From positions 25,970 through 89,969 of IMG/VR virus record IMGVR_UViG_3300009151_000047: a DNA stretch of 64,000 nucleotides; one strand, 5' to 3'. Position 1 is the stretch's first letter. Each line of letters opens with the position of its first letter. The DNA comes from a virus. This document shows positions 7,968 through 16,489 of the stretch, piece by piece. The position numbers and the translations under genes are program-made. The notes beneath the pieces were generated by a model. That model made no database searches. It was not told the DNA's origin and saw nothing but the letters and a program-made list of their open reading frames with translations.

Positions 7968-8645
7968 ATGAAATTATCTGAACAAACAATTGAAATCTTA
8001 AAGAACTTTGGAACAATTAATGAAAGCATTATGTTTCAAACTGGTAAAGTTATTCGCACAGTTAGTAAAACAAAAAACATCCTTGCTGAATTTAAATCTG
8101 AAGATGAAGTTACAAAAGATTTTAGTGTATATGATTTGAATAACTTTTTGGCAGTTTTGACTATGTTCAATGGCACTGAAATTGAACTTGAAGAAAATGC
8201 ATGTAAACTTATAAGTGCTGATGGCAGAAATAAATTGAAATATTATTACTGTGATCCAGAGATGATTACTCTTGCACCATCAAAGCCAATTGCAATGCCT
8301 GAAGCTGAGATTCAATTTACATTCACAAAAGAAGATTACAATCATCTAAAGCGTATTACAAATGTATTGGGTACCAGTGATGTTGCAGTTAAATCTGATG
8401 GATCAAAAGTATCTATTCTTGCATTTGATACTAAGAATGATGCATCTGCAACTAATGAATTAGTTATGTGTGATGGCAATGGTGATGTTTATAACATTCT
8501 ATTTAAAATGCAAAACTTTGTAATGTATCCTGGTAATTACATTGTAAACATTTCATCTAAAGGTGTATCAAATTTTAAACATGCAGAATTAGAATTGAAT
8601 TATTGGATTACATCTGAACCAGGTTCAACATTTACAAAGGGTTAA
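7968..8645 (+). CDS. 45: Sliding clamp (T4 gp45-like)
   Basis: 225 residues from ATG 7968, chosen because GGAG (7958-7961) sits at the right distance before it and inside the longer reading from 7956. T4 gp45 is 228 residues. The protein forms a trimeric ring that holds the polymerase on DNA and, in T4, also activates late transcription. Recognised by size, by position directly ahead of the clamp-loader genes, and by features such as MKLSEQTIEILKNFG at the start and a C-terminal HAELELNYWI strand. Presence of TATAAATA late promoters elsewhere in the window fits a gp45-dependent late system. Confidence 0.9.
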   Translation: MKLSEQTIEILKNFGTINESIMFQTGKVIRTVSKTKNILAEFKSEDEVTKDFSVYDLNNFLAVLTMFNGTEIELEENACKLISADGRNKLKYYYCDPEMITLAPSKPIAMPEAEIQFTFTKEDYNHLKRITNVLGTSDVAVKSDGSKVSILAFDTKNDASATNELVMCDGNGDVYNILFKMQNFVMYPGNYIVNISSKGVSNFKHAELELNYWITSEPGSTFTKG

Positions 8646-8646
8646 T

Positions 8647-8823
8647 ATGTTAATTTATTTTGAACGACCTGATGCTGGTAGTGTTGCAATCAATCCAAAT
8701 TTTGTTATGTTAGTAGAAGCAACAATGGCAGGTGCTAATATTGTTATGGCAGATGGCGGTACTACTAAAGTTACGGGTAATTATATGGAAGTAATTGGTA
8801 GATTGAATGGTGAATTGAAGTAG
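8647..8823 (+). CDS. Small hypothetical protein between clamp and clamp loader
   Basis: 58 residues beginning MLIYFERPDAGSVAINPN. The start lies 2 nt after the gp45 stop, and the frame is fully open to TAG at 8821-8823. It fills the only gap in this gene cluster. The alternation of short strands suggests a small beta-rich fold. I do not recognise a family. Confidence 0.65.
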   Translation: MLIYFERPDAGSVAINPNFVMLVEATMAGANIVMADGGTTKVTGNYMEVIGRLNGELK

Positions 8824-8848
8824 TTTAATTATATTATGGAGTATGTGA

Positions 8849-9778
8849 ATGAAACATTTATTATGGACAGAAGCATATCGGCCTAAGACGATTGAAGATT
8901 GCATACTACCTGAACGGTTAAAAACACCGTTTCAGGAGTATGTTAATCAAAATAGTATTCCTAATTTACTTCTATCTGGCGGTGCAGGCGTAGGTAAGAC
9001 TACAGTTGCAAAAGCCATGTGTGAACAAATTGGTTGTGATTACATGATCATCAATGGTTCTGATGAGAATGGTGTTGATGTTGTTCGGCATAAGATTAAA
9101 AACTATGCATCTGCAATGTCATTTTCTGGACATCGTAGAGTAATCATTATTGATGAAGCAGATTATCTATCTGCAAATGCTCAAGCAGCATTTAGAAATT
9201 CTATTGAAGAATTTTCAAAGAATTGTTCCTTTATCTTTACTTGCAATTACAAAAGTAAGATGATTGAACCACTCCATTCTCGGTGTGCAGTCATTGATTT
9301 TGCATTAAAGAATGATGAAAAGACTGAGATGGCAGGTCAATTCTTTAAACGCATACAAACTATTCTTAAGACAGAAAAGATTGAGTTTGAACCTAAAGTT
9401 ATTGCAGAATTAATCAAGAAACACTTTCCTGATTTTCGGCGTGTAATAAATGAACTACAACGATTCTCACAATTCGGTAAGATTGATACTGGTGTTCTAG
9501 CACATATTACCGATGTATCATTATCACAGATTGTTGGTTTCATTAAAGACAAAGACTTTGGTTCAATTCGTAAATGGGTTGCAAGTAATGATGTTGATCC
9601 ACAGACAATTTATCGTAAGTTATACGATAGTTTATATGAAGTATTACAACCGGGCAGTATACCGCAAGCAGTAATTATTCTTGCTGACTATCAATATAAA
9701 CAAGCATTTGTTGCCGATGCAGAGATTAATATTGTTGCATGTTTAACTGAATTGATGGTTAATTTGGAATTCAAATAA
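8849..9778 (+). CDS. 44: Clamp loader large subunit, AAA ATPase (T4 gp44-like)
   Basis: 309 residues (T4 gp44 has 319). The N-terminal WTEAYRPKTIEDCILP is the family signature, Walker A is SGGAGVGKTT, Walker B/DEAD box is VIIIDEADYL, and HSRC near residue 150 carries the arginine finger. With gp62 it loads the gp45 clamp using ATP. The GGAG ribosome site is 8 nt before the start, and the stop overlaps the gp62 start (TAATG). Confidence 0.97.
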   Translation: MKHLLWTEAYRPKTIEDCILPERLKTPFQEYVNQNSIPNLLLSGGAGVGKTTVAKAMCEQIGCDYMIINGSDENGVDVVRHKIKNYASAMSFSGHRRVIIIDEADYLSANAQAAFRNSIEEFSKNCSFIFTCNYKSKMIEPLHSRCAVIDFALKNDEKTEMAGQFFKRIQTILKTEKIEFEPKVIAELIKKHFPDFRRVINELQRFSQFGKIDTGVLAHITDVSLSQIVGFIKDKDFGSIRKWVASNDVDPQTIYRKLYDSLYEVLQPGSIPQAVIILADYQYKQAFVADAEINIVACLTELMVNLEFK

Positions 9779-10161
9779 TGAATCCATTTGATTATGTTAA
9801 CGAAATATTGAAAGGTAAAAAACAACTTATTGTCGATGAAGTTACTGAAAGTGAATATGTTCCTTTTCTAGTAAACCGTAGTCTTTCCTATCATATGGAC
9901 TGTATTGCCTATGCTAATGAGATGAATCGTAGGCACCACTTAGATAAGAAGTTACAAAATGATTTTCTTATAAATACAATTAGGTCCAGAAAAAGACCAT
10001 TTGCTAAGTGGATTAAACCTGAGAAAGTTGAAGATATAGAATGTTTAAAGAAATATTATGGTTTTTCAGATGCCAAGGCTATTGAGGCGCTTCGCCTACT
10101 TAGTGATGAACAAATCCAACAATTAAAAGAAAAAACCGATATCGGTGGATTGAGGAAATAG
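9778..10161 (+). CDS. 62: Clamp loader small subunit (T4 gp62-like)
   Basis: 127 residues, shorter than T4 gp62 (187). Identity rests mainly on position between 44 and regA and on the gp62-like stretch VNRSLSYHMDCIAYANEMNR near residue 38. The C-terminal KYYGFSDAKAIEAL segment is common in phage gp62. Acts as the non-ATPase subunit of the clamp loader. Start overlaps the stop of 44, as in T4 where the two are translationally coupled. Confidence 0.9.
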   Translation: MNPFDYVNEILKGKKQLIVDEVTESEYVPFLVNRSLSYHMDCIAYANEMNRRHHLDKKLQNDFLINTIRSRKRPFAKWIKPEKVEDIECLKKYYGFSDAKAIEALRLLSDEQIQQLKEKTDIGGLRK

Positions 10162-10162
10162 C

Positions 10163-10561
10163 ATGGTAAATATTTTAGATTTCGTTGAGGTTAAACTTGA
10201 AAAGAGTGATGACTTCTTAAAAGTAAAAGAAACTTTAACACGTATTGGCGTATCTTCACGGAAAGATAAGATTTTGTACCAGTCTTGTCACATTCTACAT
10301 AAACAAGGACAATACTACATTGTTCATTTCAAAGAGTTGTTTGATTTAGATGGCAAACCTTCTAACCTATCAGATAATGATATTCAAAGACGGAATGCAA
10401 TCGCTAAGTTACTGCAAGATTGGGGATTGGTAAAGATTGTTAATCCTAAGATTATGGAAAACAATATTGCGCCTATTCATCAAATCAAGATCATTGCATA
10501 CAAAGAAAAAGATGATTGGGAATTAGTAAGTAAGTATAATATTGGCAAAAAACGTATTTAA
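10163..10561 (+). CDS. regA: RegA translational repressor
   Basis: 132 residues (T4 RegA 122). Segments DDFLKVKETLTRIG, KDKILYQSCHILHKQG, QYYIVHFKELFDLDG and WGLVKIV line up with T4 RegA nearly word for word. RegA binds the translation-start regions of early phage mRNAs and represses them late in early infection. The gene follows 62 by one base, as in T4. Targets here are unknown, but the many early mRNAs at 54-64 kb with a shared leader are natural candidates. Confidence 0.97.
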   Translation: MVNILDFVEVKLEKSDDFLKVKETLTRIGVSSRKDKILYQSCHILHKQGQYYIVHFKELFDLDGKPSNLSDNDIQRRNAIAKLLQDWGLVKIVNPKIMENNIAPIHQIKIIAYKEKDDWELVSKYNIGKKRI

Positions 10562-10575
10562 CATGGTGATTTATT

Positions 10576-10752
10576 ATGAACAAACAACCAATAAAACTAG
10601 AGAACATCTTCAATGGTGAAATTGTCTTTTGTGAAAACATAGAAGATATTAAAATCGTTGAAGGTTTAAATTTTATTAAAGTATTTACTCAGGAAAATAT
10701 TGAAAGATTTTTTCTGGTAAATCGTGCTGCCTATAAAATTTTGAATAAATAA
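10576..10752 (+). CDS. Small hypothetical protein after regA
   Basis: 58 residues beginning MNKQPIKLENIFNG and ending RAAYKILNK. It lies 14 nt after regA and directly before a hairpin terminator, so it is the last gene of the 45-44-62-regA unit. I do not recognise a family; similar short genes follow regA in some T4-like phages (from memory). Confidence 0.7.
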   Translation: MNKQPIKLENIFNGEIVFCENIEDIKIVEGLNFIKVFTQENIERFFLVNRAAYKILNK

Positions 10753-10755
10753 GAT

Positions 10756-10785
10756 TGTAATGCCTTCGGGGTTACATATTTTTTT
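10756..10785 (+). terminator. Rho-independent terminator after the clamp-loader operon
   Basis: TGTAATGCC-TTCG-GGGTTACA hairpin: a UUCG tetraloop closed by C-G, with one bulged G, followed by the T-rich run ATATTTTTTT (about 10777-10785). Confidence 0.8.
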
Positions 10786-10809
10786 AACTCGCTTAACAAG
10801 GAGTCTATT

Positions 10810-11265
10810 ATGACTTATACTTTTACACCTATGCTTCATCGGTATGTTGGATTTGAAAAATTGTTTGAACAATTGCAAACAATGACAGATGCAACCTCTA
10901 TTGATAAGTTCCCACCTCACAACATTAGTAGAATCAATGACAATCAATATCTAATTGAGATGGCTATTGCTGGTTTTTCTCAAGATGAAATTGATGTTGT
11001 TGTTACCGAAAATGTTTTAACAATCAAAGGTCAAAAGAAACCTGCTGTAGATTCTGGTGAATATCTGTATCGTGGTATTGGTACAAGATCATTTACTAAG
11101 AATTTTCAATTGGCAGATACCATTGAAGTATGTGGTTCACAATACAGAGATGGTATTCTTAGAATTGGTTTAGAGAATATTATTCCTGAATCAAAGAAAC
11201 CTCGTAGAATTGATGTTGGTACTAAAGAAATCACATTTAGTAAACCACAACTTTTGACTGAGTAA
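10810..11265 (+). CDS. hsp20: Small heat-shock protein (Hsp20/IbpA-like)
   Basis: 151 residues with an alpha-crystallin domain: PPHNISRINDNQYLIEMAIAGF at about residue 35 (landmarks PPHNI and EMAIAGF), VVVTENVLTIKG, then YLYRGIGTRSFTKNFQLAD and DGILRIGL. The late short tail carries basic residues. Small heat-shock proteins prevent aggregation of unfolding proteins and are a signature gene of marine T4-like phages. AAGGAG ribosome site 8 nt before the start. It sits just after the regA-unit terminator, so it must have its own promoter or be read through; no clear promoter hexamers are seen in the 24-nt gap. Confidence 0.95.
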   Translation: MTYTFTPMLHRYVGFEKLFEQLQTMTDATSIDKFPPHNISRINDNQYLIEMAIAGFSQDEIDVVVTENVLTIKGQKKPAVDSGEYLYRGIGTRSFTKNFQLADTIEVCGSQYRDGILRIGLENIIPESKKPRRIDVGTKEITFSKPQLLTE

Positions 11266-11333
11266 CAACACGGCTCGGGCCTCTGTGAGTTGATTATCAT
11301 ACGCTCGAGTTCTCTTTACAACATGGAGATATT

Positions 11334-11501
11334 ATGAAAGCAGATAAAAATTTCAGGTTGAATAAACCTGCTAAACGTGTATTGGCAACTATCCTTAATA
11401 AAGATGAATACACAATGTATAAGAAGTTTGCAATTGAAAGTCAAATTGCTAAAGAACGAGCACGGTTCTCAACCAAAAAAGAAAAAGTGAGTGAAGAATG
11501 A
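11334..11501 (+). CDS. Small basic hypothetical protein
   Basis: 55 residues, Lys/Arg-rich, beginning MKADKNFRLNKPAKRV. A GGAG lies 7 nt before the start and the stop overlaps the next gene by 4 nt (ATGA). No family recognised. Confidence 0.7.
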   Translation: MKADKNFRLNKPAKRVLATILNKDEYTMYKKFAIESQIAKERARFSTKKEKVSEE

Positions 11502-12016
11502 TTTACGAAAGTAAAGTATTAGAAGTATGTGATAATGGTGATGCAATCATAGAATTAAATGAACAACTTTTAACTGATGTTGGTTGGTCTACAGGTGATG
11601 TTCTAGATATCAGTAAAAATGATGATGGTGAAATTGTCATCAAAAAAATTGGTAGAGAAATGCTGCATAACTCTGTAACTACATTCTTAGAGGCATGTGG
11701 TCAAATACCTTCAAAAGAAAATGCTGAATTATATTCTAAACTCATATCTGAAGAATATGCAGAATTTATGGAAGCATTTTGGAACAATGATGATGTAGAA
11801 CAATTAGATGCCTGTATGGATATGATTTGGGTAATACTTGGTTATTGTAAGATGAAAGGTTTTAATGTAGATGGTGCATGGTCAGAAGTTGCCAATAGTA
11901 ATTTGGCAAAGATTGACCAGAAGTCTGGTAAAGTATTAAAGAGAGAAGATGGTAAAGTTTTGAAACCAGAAGGATGGCAAGAACCTAATTTTGGTAAACA
12001 TGTGAATAAGTCTTGA
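11498..12016 (+). CDS. mazG: AbrB-like domain fused to MazG-like pyrophosphohydrolase
   Basis: 172 residues in two parts. Residues 1-50 read like a SpoVT/AbrB swapped-hairpin (LTDVGWSTGDVLDI...GEIVIKKI). From about residue 65 a MazG/PRA-PH-like all-alpha domain follows, with metal-binding helix LISEEYAEFMEA (EExxE-like) and second-helix EQLDACMDMIWV (ExxD). MazG enzymes hydrolyse nucleoside triphosphates and have been proposed to lower ppGpp during phage infection. The AbrB-like front would give DNA binding or dimerisation. Overlaps the previous gene by 4 nt. Confidence 0.75.
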   Translation: MIYESKVLEVCDNGDAIIELNEQLLTDVGWSTGDVLDISKNDDGEIVIKKIGREMLHNSVTTFLEACGQIPSKENAELYSKLISEEYAEFMEAFWNNDDVEQLDACMDMIWVILGYCKMKGFNVDGAWSEVANSNLAKIDQKSGKVLKREDGKVLKPEGWQEPNFGKHVNKS

Positions 12017-12041
12017 CATACAGACCTATTCGTTATATAAT
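12013..12041 (+). promoter_or_regulatory. Sigma70-like promoter for the polymerase operon
   Basis: TTGACA at 12013-12018 and TATAAT at 12036-12041, spacing 17 bp, followed by AGT as in the promoters at 5.0 and 6.4 kb. The -35 box overlaps the end of the mazG-like gene. Confidence 0.85.
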
Positions 12042-12070
12042 AGTATTTTAAACATTTAGAAATAAAATTT

Positions 12071-12301
12071 ATGAATATTAGAACATTGGCAAAAACAATT
12101 GCAATCAAAGAGAATTTGACTAAAGCAATTAAGTATGATCTTCATTATCGTGATTTTGATGATAAGGTTGAATTGGTTGGTCTAGTTGACGATCCTAACT
12201 ATAGCATGAACGATTTTCGTGGTCGTGAGATGTTGTTTCCAAAAAAATGGGTCACATTAGCAGTATTGGATCCTTCCTATAAGGTACAAGTATATGATTA
12301 A
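12071..12301 (+). CDS. Hypothetical protein, first gene of polymerase operon
   Basis: 76 residues, starting MNIRTLAKTIAIKENL with a DDPNYSMNDFRGREMLFP centre. No family recognised. It overlaps the next gene by 8 nt and is driven by the promoter at 12.01 kb. The even spread of charged and aromatic residues and the gene coupling support a real protein. Confidence 0.75.
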   Translation: MNIRTLAKTIAIKENLTKAIKYDLHYRDFDDKVELVGLVDDPNYSMNDFRGREMLFPKKWVTLAVLDPSYKVQVYD

Positions 12302-12593
12302 AATTATTGCATTGAAAAACAGTATGAACTTGATTGCTGAAACTGAAATAGGTACAAGTTATATTAAGATTATTAAACCTGCAGCAATTGTTATGCAAAA
12401 TTCTCCTAGTGGCGAAGCTATGATTGGGTTCTCACCTTTCTTACTTTATGCACAAGAGTTTGATACAGGTATTATAATTGACAATCAAAATTTTCTAACT
12501 TTAGCAACACCTGCAACCGAACTTCTAAATGCTTATAATAAGTATTTTGGTTCAGGAATTCAAATCGCAGATCCAAGTATTCTTAAATTATAA
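12294..12593 (+). CDS. Hypothetical phage protein upstream of DNA polymerase (Sm-like candidate)
   Basis: 99 residues. Short strands at the start (KIIALKNSMNLIAE) and the PAAIVMQNSP...MIGFSPFLLYAQEFDTG pattern are ones I recall from a conserved T4-like phage family that ends in a SGIQIADP-type tail, located near gene 43. The strand pattern is compatible with a small Sm-like barrel, but that is a guess. TAATG coupling to the polymerase gene. Confidence 0.7.
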   Translation: MIKIIALKNSMNLIAETEIGTSYIKIIKPAAIVMQNSPSGEAMIGFSPFLLYAQEFDTGIIIDNQNFLTLATPATELLNAYNKYFGSGIQIADPSILKL

Positions 12594-15127
12594 TGGCAGA
12601 TTTTTATACTAGTGTATTGGCTGTTGGCAACAACATCCTGTATCGTGGTGTAAAGAATGGTAGGAGTGTATGTCTCAAAGTAGCATATACTCCTACTTTG
12701 TATTTACAATCTAATAAACAAACTAAATTTAAATCACTCAACGGTGAGACACTTGAACCTTTAAAATTTGAGACAATGAAAGATGCTCGTGATTTCATTA
12801 AGAATTACGAACAAGTAGAAAATTTCAAAGTATATGGTAACTCACGATTTGAATATGCTTTCATTGCAGAGAATTTCAAAGGTGATATTGAATGGGATCA
12901 AGATAAGATAAAGATTGCTGTTATTGATATTGAAGTTGGATCAGAGAATGGATTTCCTGATCCATATATTGCATCTGAACCTATCACCGCAATTTGTATT
13001 AAATACATTGGTGGTAAAAGTAAAGTATATGGTTGTGGTAATTACATCAATAATGATGAGAATGTAAAATATATTAAGTGTCGTGATGAATACACTTTAT
13101 GTAAAACATTTCTTGAAGATTGGCAAGTAAATTATCCCGATGTTGTAACTGGTTGGAATATTAAATTCTTTGATATCCCATATCTTGTTAATAGATTTAG
13201 AAAAATACTTGGTGATGATACTGATAGAAAACTATCACCATGGTACATGATTAATGAACGTGAAGTATATGCAATGAATAAAAAGAATGTTGCATATGAG
13301 ATTAGTGGTGTTGCAATACTTGATTATATTGAATTGTATAGATGGTATGCACCTGGTGGTAAATCACAAGAGTCATATCGTTTAGATAATATTGCACAGG
13401 TTGAATTGGGTGAAGGTAAGATATCATATGATGAATTTGAAAATCTACATCAACTATATCGGTTAAACTATCAAAAGTTTATTGAGTATAACATCAAAGA
13501 CGTTGATTTGATTCTTAAACTGGAAGACAAATTAAAGTTAATTGAATTGGGTCTTACTATTGCATATGATACTAAAACAAATTATAGTGATATCTTTGCA
13601 CAGACTCGTATGTGGGATGCAATGACATATGGTTATCTATTGAATAGAGATATTATTGTTCCACCCAATCTACATACAAGTAAAGATGGAAGATTTGAAG
13701 GTGCATATGTTAAAGACCCACAGGTTGGTATGCATGAATGGGTTGCATCATTTGACTTGAATTCACTCTATCCACATTTGATGATGCAATTTAACATTTC
13801 ACCTGAAACAGTAATTGATCCTAAAGATTATACTTTAAAAATGCAAGATGTTATATCTAAAGGTGTAACTGTCAATAAGATGTTGAATAAAGAAATTGAT
13901 TTGACTGATATTGAAGGCGTAACACTAACGCCTAATGGTCAATTCTTTAATACAAAGATTCGTGGTTTCTTACCTAATATGTTGCAAGATATGTATGAGG
14001 ATAGAAAGAAGTTTAAGAATATGATGTTGAAAGCCCAACAAGATTATGAGAATGAAAAAGATGAATCTAAAAAATACGAAATTGAAAAACAAATTGCAAG
14101 ATACAACAATCTACAACTGGCTAAGAAAGTTGGTCTCAATTCAGCATATGGTGCTTTGGGAAGTCAGTATTTTCGTTTTTATGACCTACGGATGGCATTA
14201 GGAGTTACATCTGCAGGTCAACTAAGTATAAGATGGATTGAGAACAAGTTAAATCAATACATGAATAAACTTTTGAAAACGGATAAAGATTATGTTATTG
14301 CTTCGGATACAGATTCGATATATCTCCGTCTTAGTGAGCTTGTTGAGAAAGTGCATCCTGAAACAAGTGATATTAAGAATGTCATTGCCTTCATGGACCG
14401 TGTCTGTGAAGATAAGATACAACCTTTTATTGATGAAAGTTATAAAGAGCTTGCTGATTATGTCCACGCCTTCGAACAAAAAATGCAAATGAAACGTGAA
14501 GCACTTGCAAACAAAGGTATCTGGACTGCAAAGAAAAGATATATTATGAATGTCTATAATAATGAGGGTGTTCAGTATAATGAACCTCACATGAAAGTTA
14601 TGGGACTTGAAATGGTTAAATCTTCAACACCTCAATCTATCCGTGGTAAAATGTCTGATACTATTAAACTAATGATTAATGGTACTGAATCAGATGTGCA
14701 AGATTTCATTGCTCAATTTAGAAAAGATTTCAAATTATTACCACCTGAAGAAATATCTTTTCCAAGAGGTATGAATGGTCTTAAAGATTATTCTGATAAA
14801 ACTACGATGTATAAGAAAGGTACACCAATTCATGTTAAAGGTGCAATAATCTATAATCATAATCTAGAGAAGTTTGGTTTAACAAAGAAGTATCCATTAA
14901 TACAAGAAGGTGAGAAGATAAAGTTTACCTATCTTAAACAACCTAATCCATTTAAAGATACTGTTATATCTTATCCATCAAGATTGCCGTCAGAATTCAA
15001 GTTGGACAACTACATAGATTATGACACACAATTTGAAAAAGCATACCTAGATCCCGTTAAGATTATTTTGAATTGCCTTAACTGGGAAGCAGAAAAAACA
15101 AATTCACTTGATAGTTTCTTTTTATAA
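12593..15127 (+). CDS. 43: Family B DNA polymerase (T4 gp43-like)
   Basis: 844 residues (T4 gp43 898). The 3'-5' exonuclease motifs are intact: Exo I VIDIEVGSENG, Exo II VTGWNIKFFDIP, Exo III YNIKDVDLI. Polymerase motif A is SFDLNSLYPHLMM, motif B is LAKKVGLNSAYGALGS, motif C is IASDTDSIYL, and AKKRYIMNV is the KxY template-binding motif. The C terminus ends in a hydrophobic SLDSFFL, like the clamp-binding tail of gp43. Replicates the phage genome with gp45, 44/62, 41 and 61, all encoded in this window. One uninterrupted frame with no intron or split. Confidence 0.98.
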   Translation: MADFYTSVLAVGNNILYRGVKNGRSVCLKVAYTPTLYLQSNKQTKFKSLNGETLEPLKFETMKDARDFIKNYEQVENFKVYGNSRFEYAFIAENFKGDIEWDQDKIKIAVIDIEVGSENGFPDPYIASEPITAICIKYIGGKSKVYGCGNYINNDENVKYIKCRDEYTLCKTFLEDWQVNYPDVVTGWNIKFFDIPYLVNRFRKILGDDTDRKLSPWYMINEREVYAMNKKNVAYEISGVAILDYIELYRWYAPGGKSQESYRLDNIAQVELGEGKISYDEFENLHQLYRLNYQKFIEYNIKDVDLILKLEDKLKLIELGLTIAYDTKTNYSDIFAQTRMWDAMTYGYLLNRDIIVPPNLHTSKDGRFEGAYVKDPQVGMHEWVASFDLNSLYPHLMMQFNISPETVIDPKDYTLKMQDVISKGVTVNKMLNKEIDLTDIEGVTLTPNGQFFNTKIRGFLPNMLQDMYEDRKKFKNMMLKAQQDYENEKDESKKYEIEKQIARYNNLQLAKKVGLNSAYGALGSQYFRFYDLRMALGVTSAGQLSIRWIENKLNQYMNKLLKTDKDYVIASDTDSIYLRLSELVEKVHPETSDIKNVIAFMDRVCEDKIQPFIDESYKELADYVHAFEQKMQMKREALANKGIWTAKKRYIMNVYNNEGVQYNEPHMKVMGLEMVKSSTPQSIRGKMSDTIKLMINGTESDVQDFIAQFRKDFKLLPPEEISFPRGMNGLKDYSDKTTMYKKGTPIHVKGAIIYNHNLEKFGLTKKYPLIQEGEKIKFTYLKQPNPFKDTVISYPSRLPSEFKLDNYIDYDTQFEKAYLDPVKIILNCLNWEAEKTNSLDSFFL

Positions 15128-15138
15128 ATGAGGATGAT

Positions 15139-16194
15139 ATGAGTTTACTTGATAAATTAAAAAAGAATACCACAATTAAAGATAGTGCTATTCTAGACAA
15201 ATCAAAATTCTTTACTGAAAAAGATTTTGTACCAACAAGAGTACCAATGATTAATGTAGCATTATCTGGTTCACTTGATGGTGGTTTAATTCCTGGTCTT
15301 ACTATGTGGGCAGGTCCATCAAAACATTTTAAGACTGCATTTAGTCTATTGATGGCAAAAGCATACATGGACAAGTATCCAGAAGCAGTATTGTTGTTCT
15401 ATGATTCAGAGTTTGGTACTCCAATTAAATACTTTGAAACATTTGAGATTGACCAATCAAGAGTATTACATACACCTTTAACTGATATTGAACAATTGAA
15501 GTTTGATATTATGCAACAGTTACAAGATATAAATCGTGGTGATAAACTAATCATCATATTAGATTCGATTGGTAATCTTGCATCAAAGAAAGAAGTTGAA
15601 GATGCACTTGAAGGTAAATCAGTTGCAGATATGAGTCGTGCAAAACAAGTTAAGAGTTTGTTTAGAATGATTACACCACATTTAAATCTAAAAGATATTC
15701 CAATGGTTGTCGTTAATCATACTTACAAAGAGATTGGTTTGTTTCCTAAAGATATTGTTGGTGGTGGTACAGGTTCATATTATTCTGCCGACAATATATA
15801 CATCATTGGTCGTCAGCAAGAAAAAGAAGGAACTGAAGTAATTGGGTACAATTTTATTATTAACGTAGAGAAAAGTAGATATGTCAAAGAAAAATCTAAA
15901 ATTCCAATTAATGTATCTTTTGATGGTGGTATCAGTCGTTGGTCTGGTCTCCTTGATATTGCACTTGAAAGTGGTCACGTAACAAAACCTTCTAATGGTT
16001 GGTATGCAAAAGTCAATCATGAAACTGGTGAAGTTGGTGATAAACATAGATTGGCAGCAACACAAAATGCAGAGTTTTGGGATGATATTTTATCTCATAA
16101 AAAATTCAGAGAATTTGTAAAACAAAAATATGGGATTGCATATGGCAACATTATGGGACCGACTCCTGTTCTGGAAAAAACCGAAGAAGCCTAA
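15139..16194 (+). CDS. uvsX: UvsX/RecA-like recombinase
   Basis: 351 residues (T4 UvsX 391). Walker A is WAGPSKHFKTAF (UvsX-type GPSKxxKT/S), Walker B is KLIIILDSIGNLAS, and VVVNHTYKEIG with GGTGSYYSAD are the L1/L2 DNA-binding region landmarks. Catalyses strand exchange in recombination-dependent replication and repair. Lies 11 nt after gene 43. UvsY and gp32 were not seen in this window. Confidence 0.97.
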   Translation: MSLLDKLKKNTTIKDSAILDKSKFFTEKDFVPTRVPMINVALSGSLDGGLIPGLTMWAGPSKHFKTAFSLLMAKAYMDKYPEAVLLFYDSEFGTPIKYFETFEIDQSRVLHTPLTDIEQLKFDIMQQLQDINRGDKLIIILDSIGNLASKKEVEDALEGKSVADMSRAKQVKSLFRMITPHLNLKDIPMVVVNHTYKEIGLFPKDIVGGGTGSYYSADNIYIIGRQQEKEGTEVIGYNFIINVEKSRYVKEKSKIPINVSFDGGISRWSGLLDIALESGHVTKPSNGWYAKVNHETGEVGDKHRLAATQNAEFWDDILSHKKFREFVKQKYGIAYGNIMGPTPVLEKTEEA

Positions 16195-16489
16195 AGAAGG
16201 TATTGATTACCAACTCTATAACTTTCCCGATTCTGATCTCACTGGTATACATCTGTTAAAGGGTGTATATCAGGGAGTGATTTATTATTATAAGACGGCA
16301 CAAGTTGTAGAAGAAGGTACTTTCGCAAGATTAAAGTTTACCTATGGTATAGAATATTCTGGTAATCATGACGAAGAAACCTTGCGTAATGATCAGAATT
16401 TTGTTATAATTATGGGTGACATACTAACAGAACTATTGGAAACAAATGAACAGACTAGAACAAACAATACTGAAGAATTTAGTTTATAA
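16142..16489 (+). CDS. Hypothetical protein between uvsX and helicase
   Basis: 115 residues from ATG 16142, preferred over 16130 because GGGA lies 6 nt before it. It overlaps the uvsX end by 53 nt and the helicase start by 44 nt, a strongly compacted arrangement. Starts MATLWDRLLFWKKPKKPKEG, basic at the front and acidic at the end. The position is conserved in T4-like marine phages as far as I recall, but I do not know a function. Confidence 0.7.
   Translation: MATLWDRLLFWKKPKKPKEGIDYQLYNFPDSDLTGIHLLKGVYQGVIYYYKTAQVVEEGTFARLKFTYGIEYSGNHDEETLRNDQNFVIIMGDILTELLETNEQTRTNNTEEFSL

Noticed and set aside
11266-11333. GC-rich intergenic phrase CTCGGGCCTCTG after hsp20
   Set aside because: Looked like a terminator, but no stem longer than 3-4 bp and no T-run could be found.
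14249-14590. 113-codon minus frame inside DNA polymerase
   Set aside because: Lies over conserved polymerase motif C region; a shadow of the + codon pattern.
12593-15127. Intron or split in DNA polymerase or nrd genes
   Set aside because: Frames are uninterrupted with all motifs in place, so no intron or split gene, despite the Seg-like nuclease nearby.
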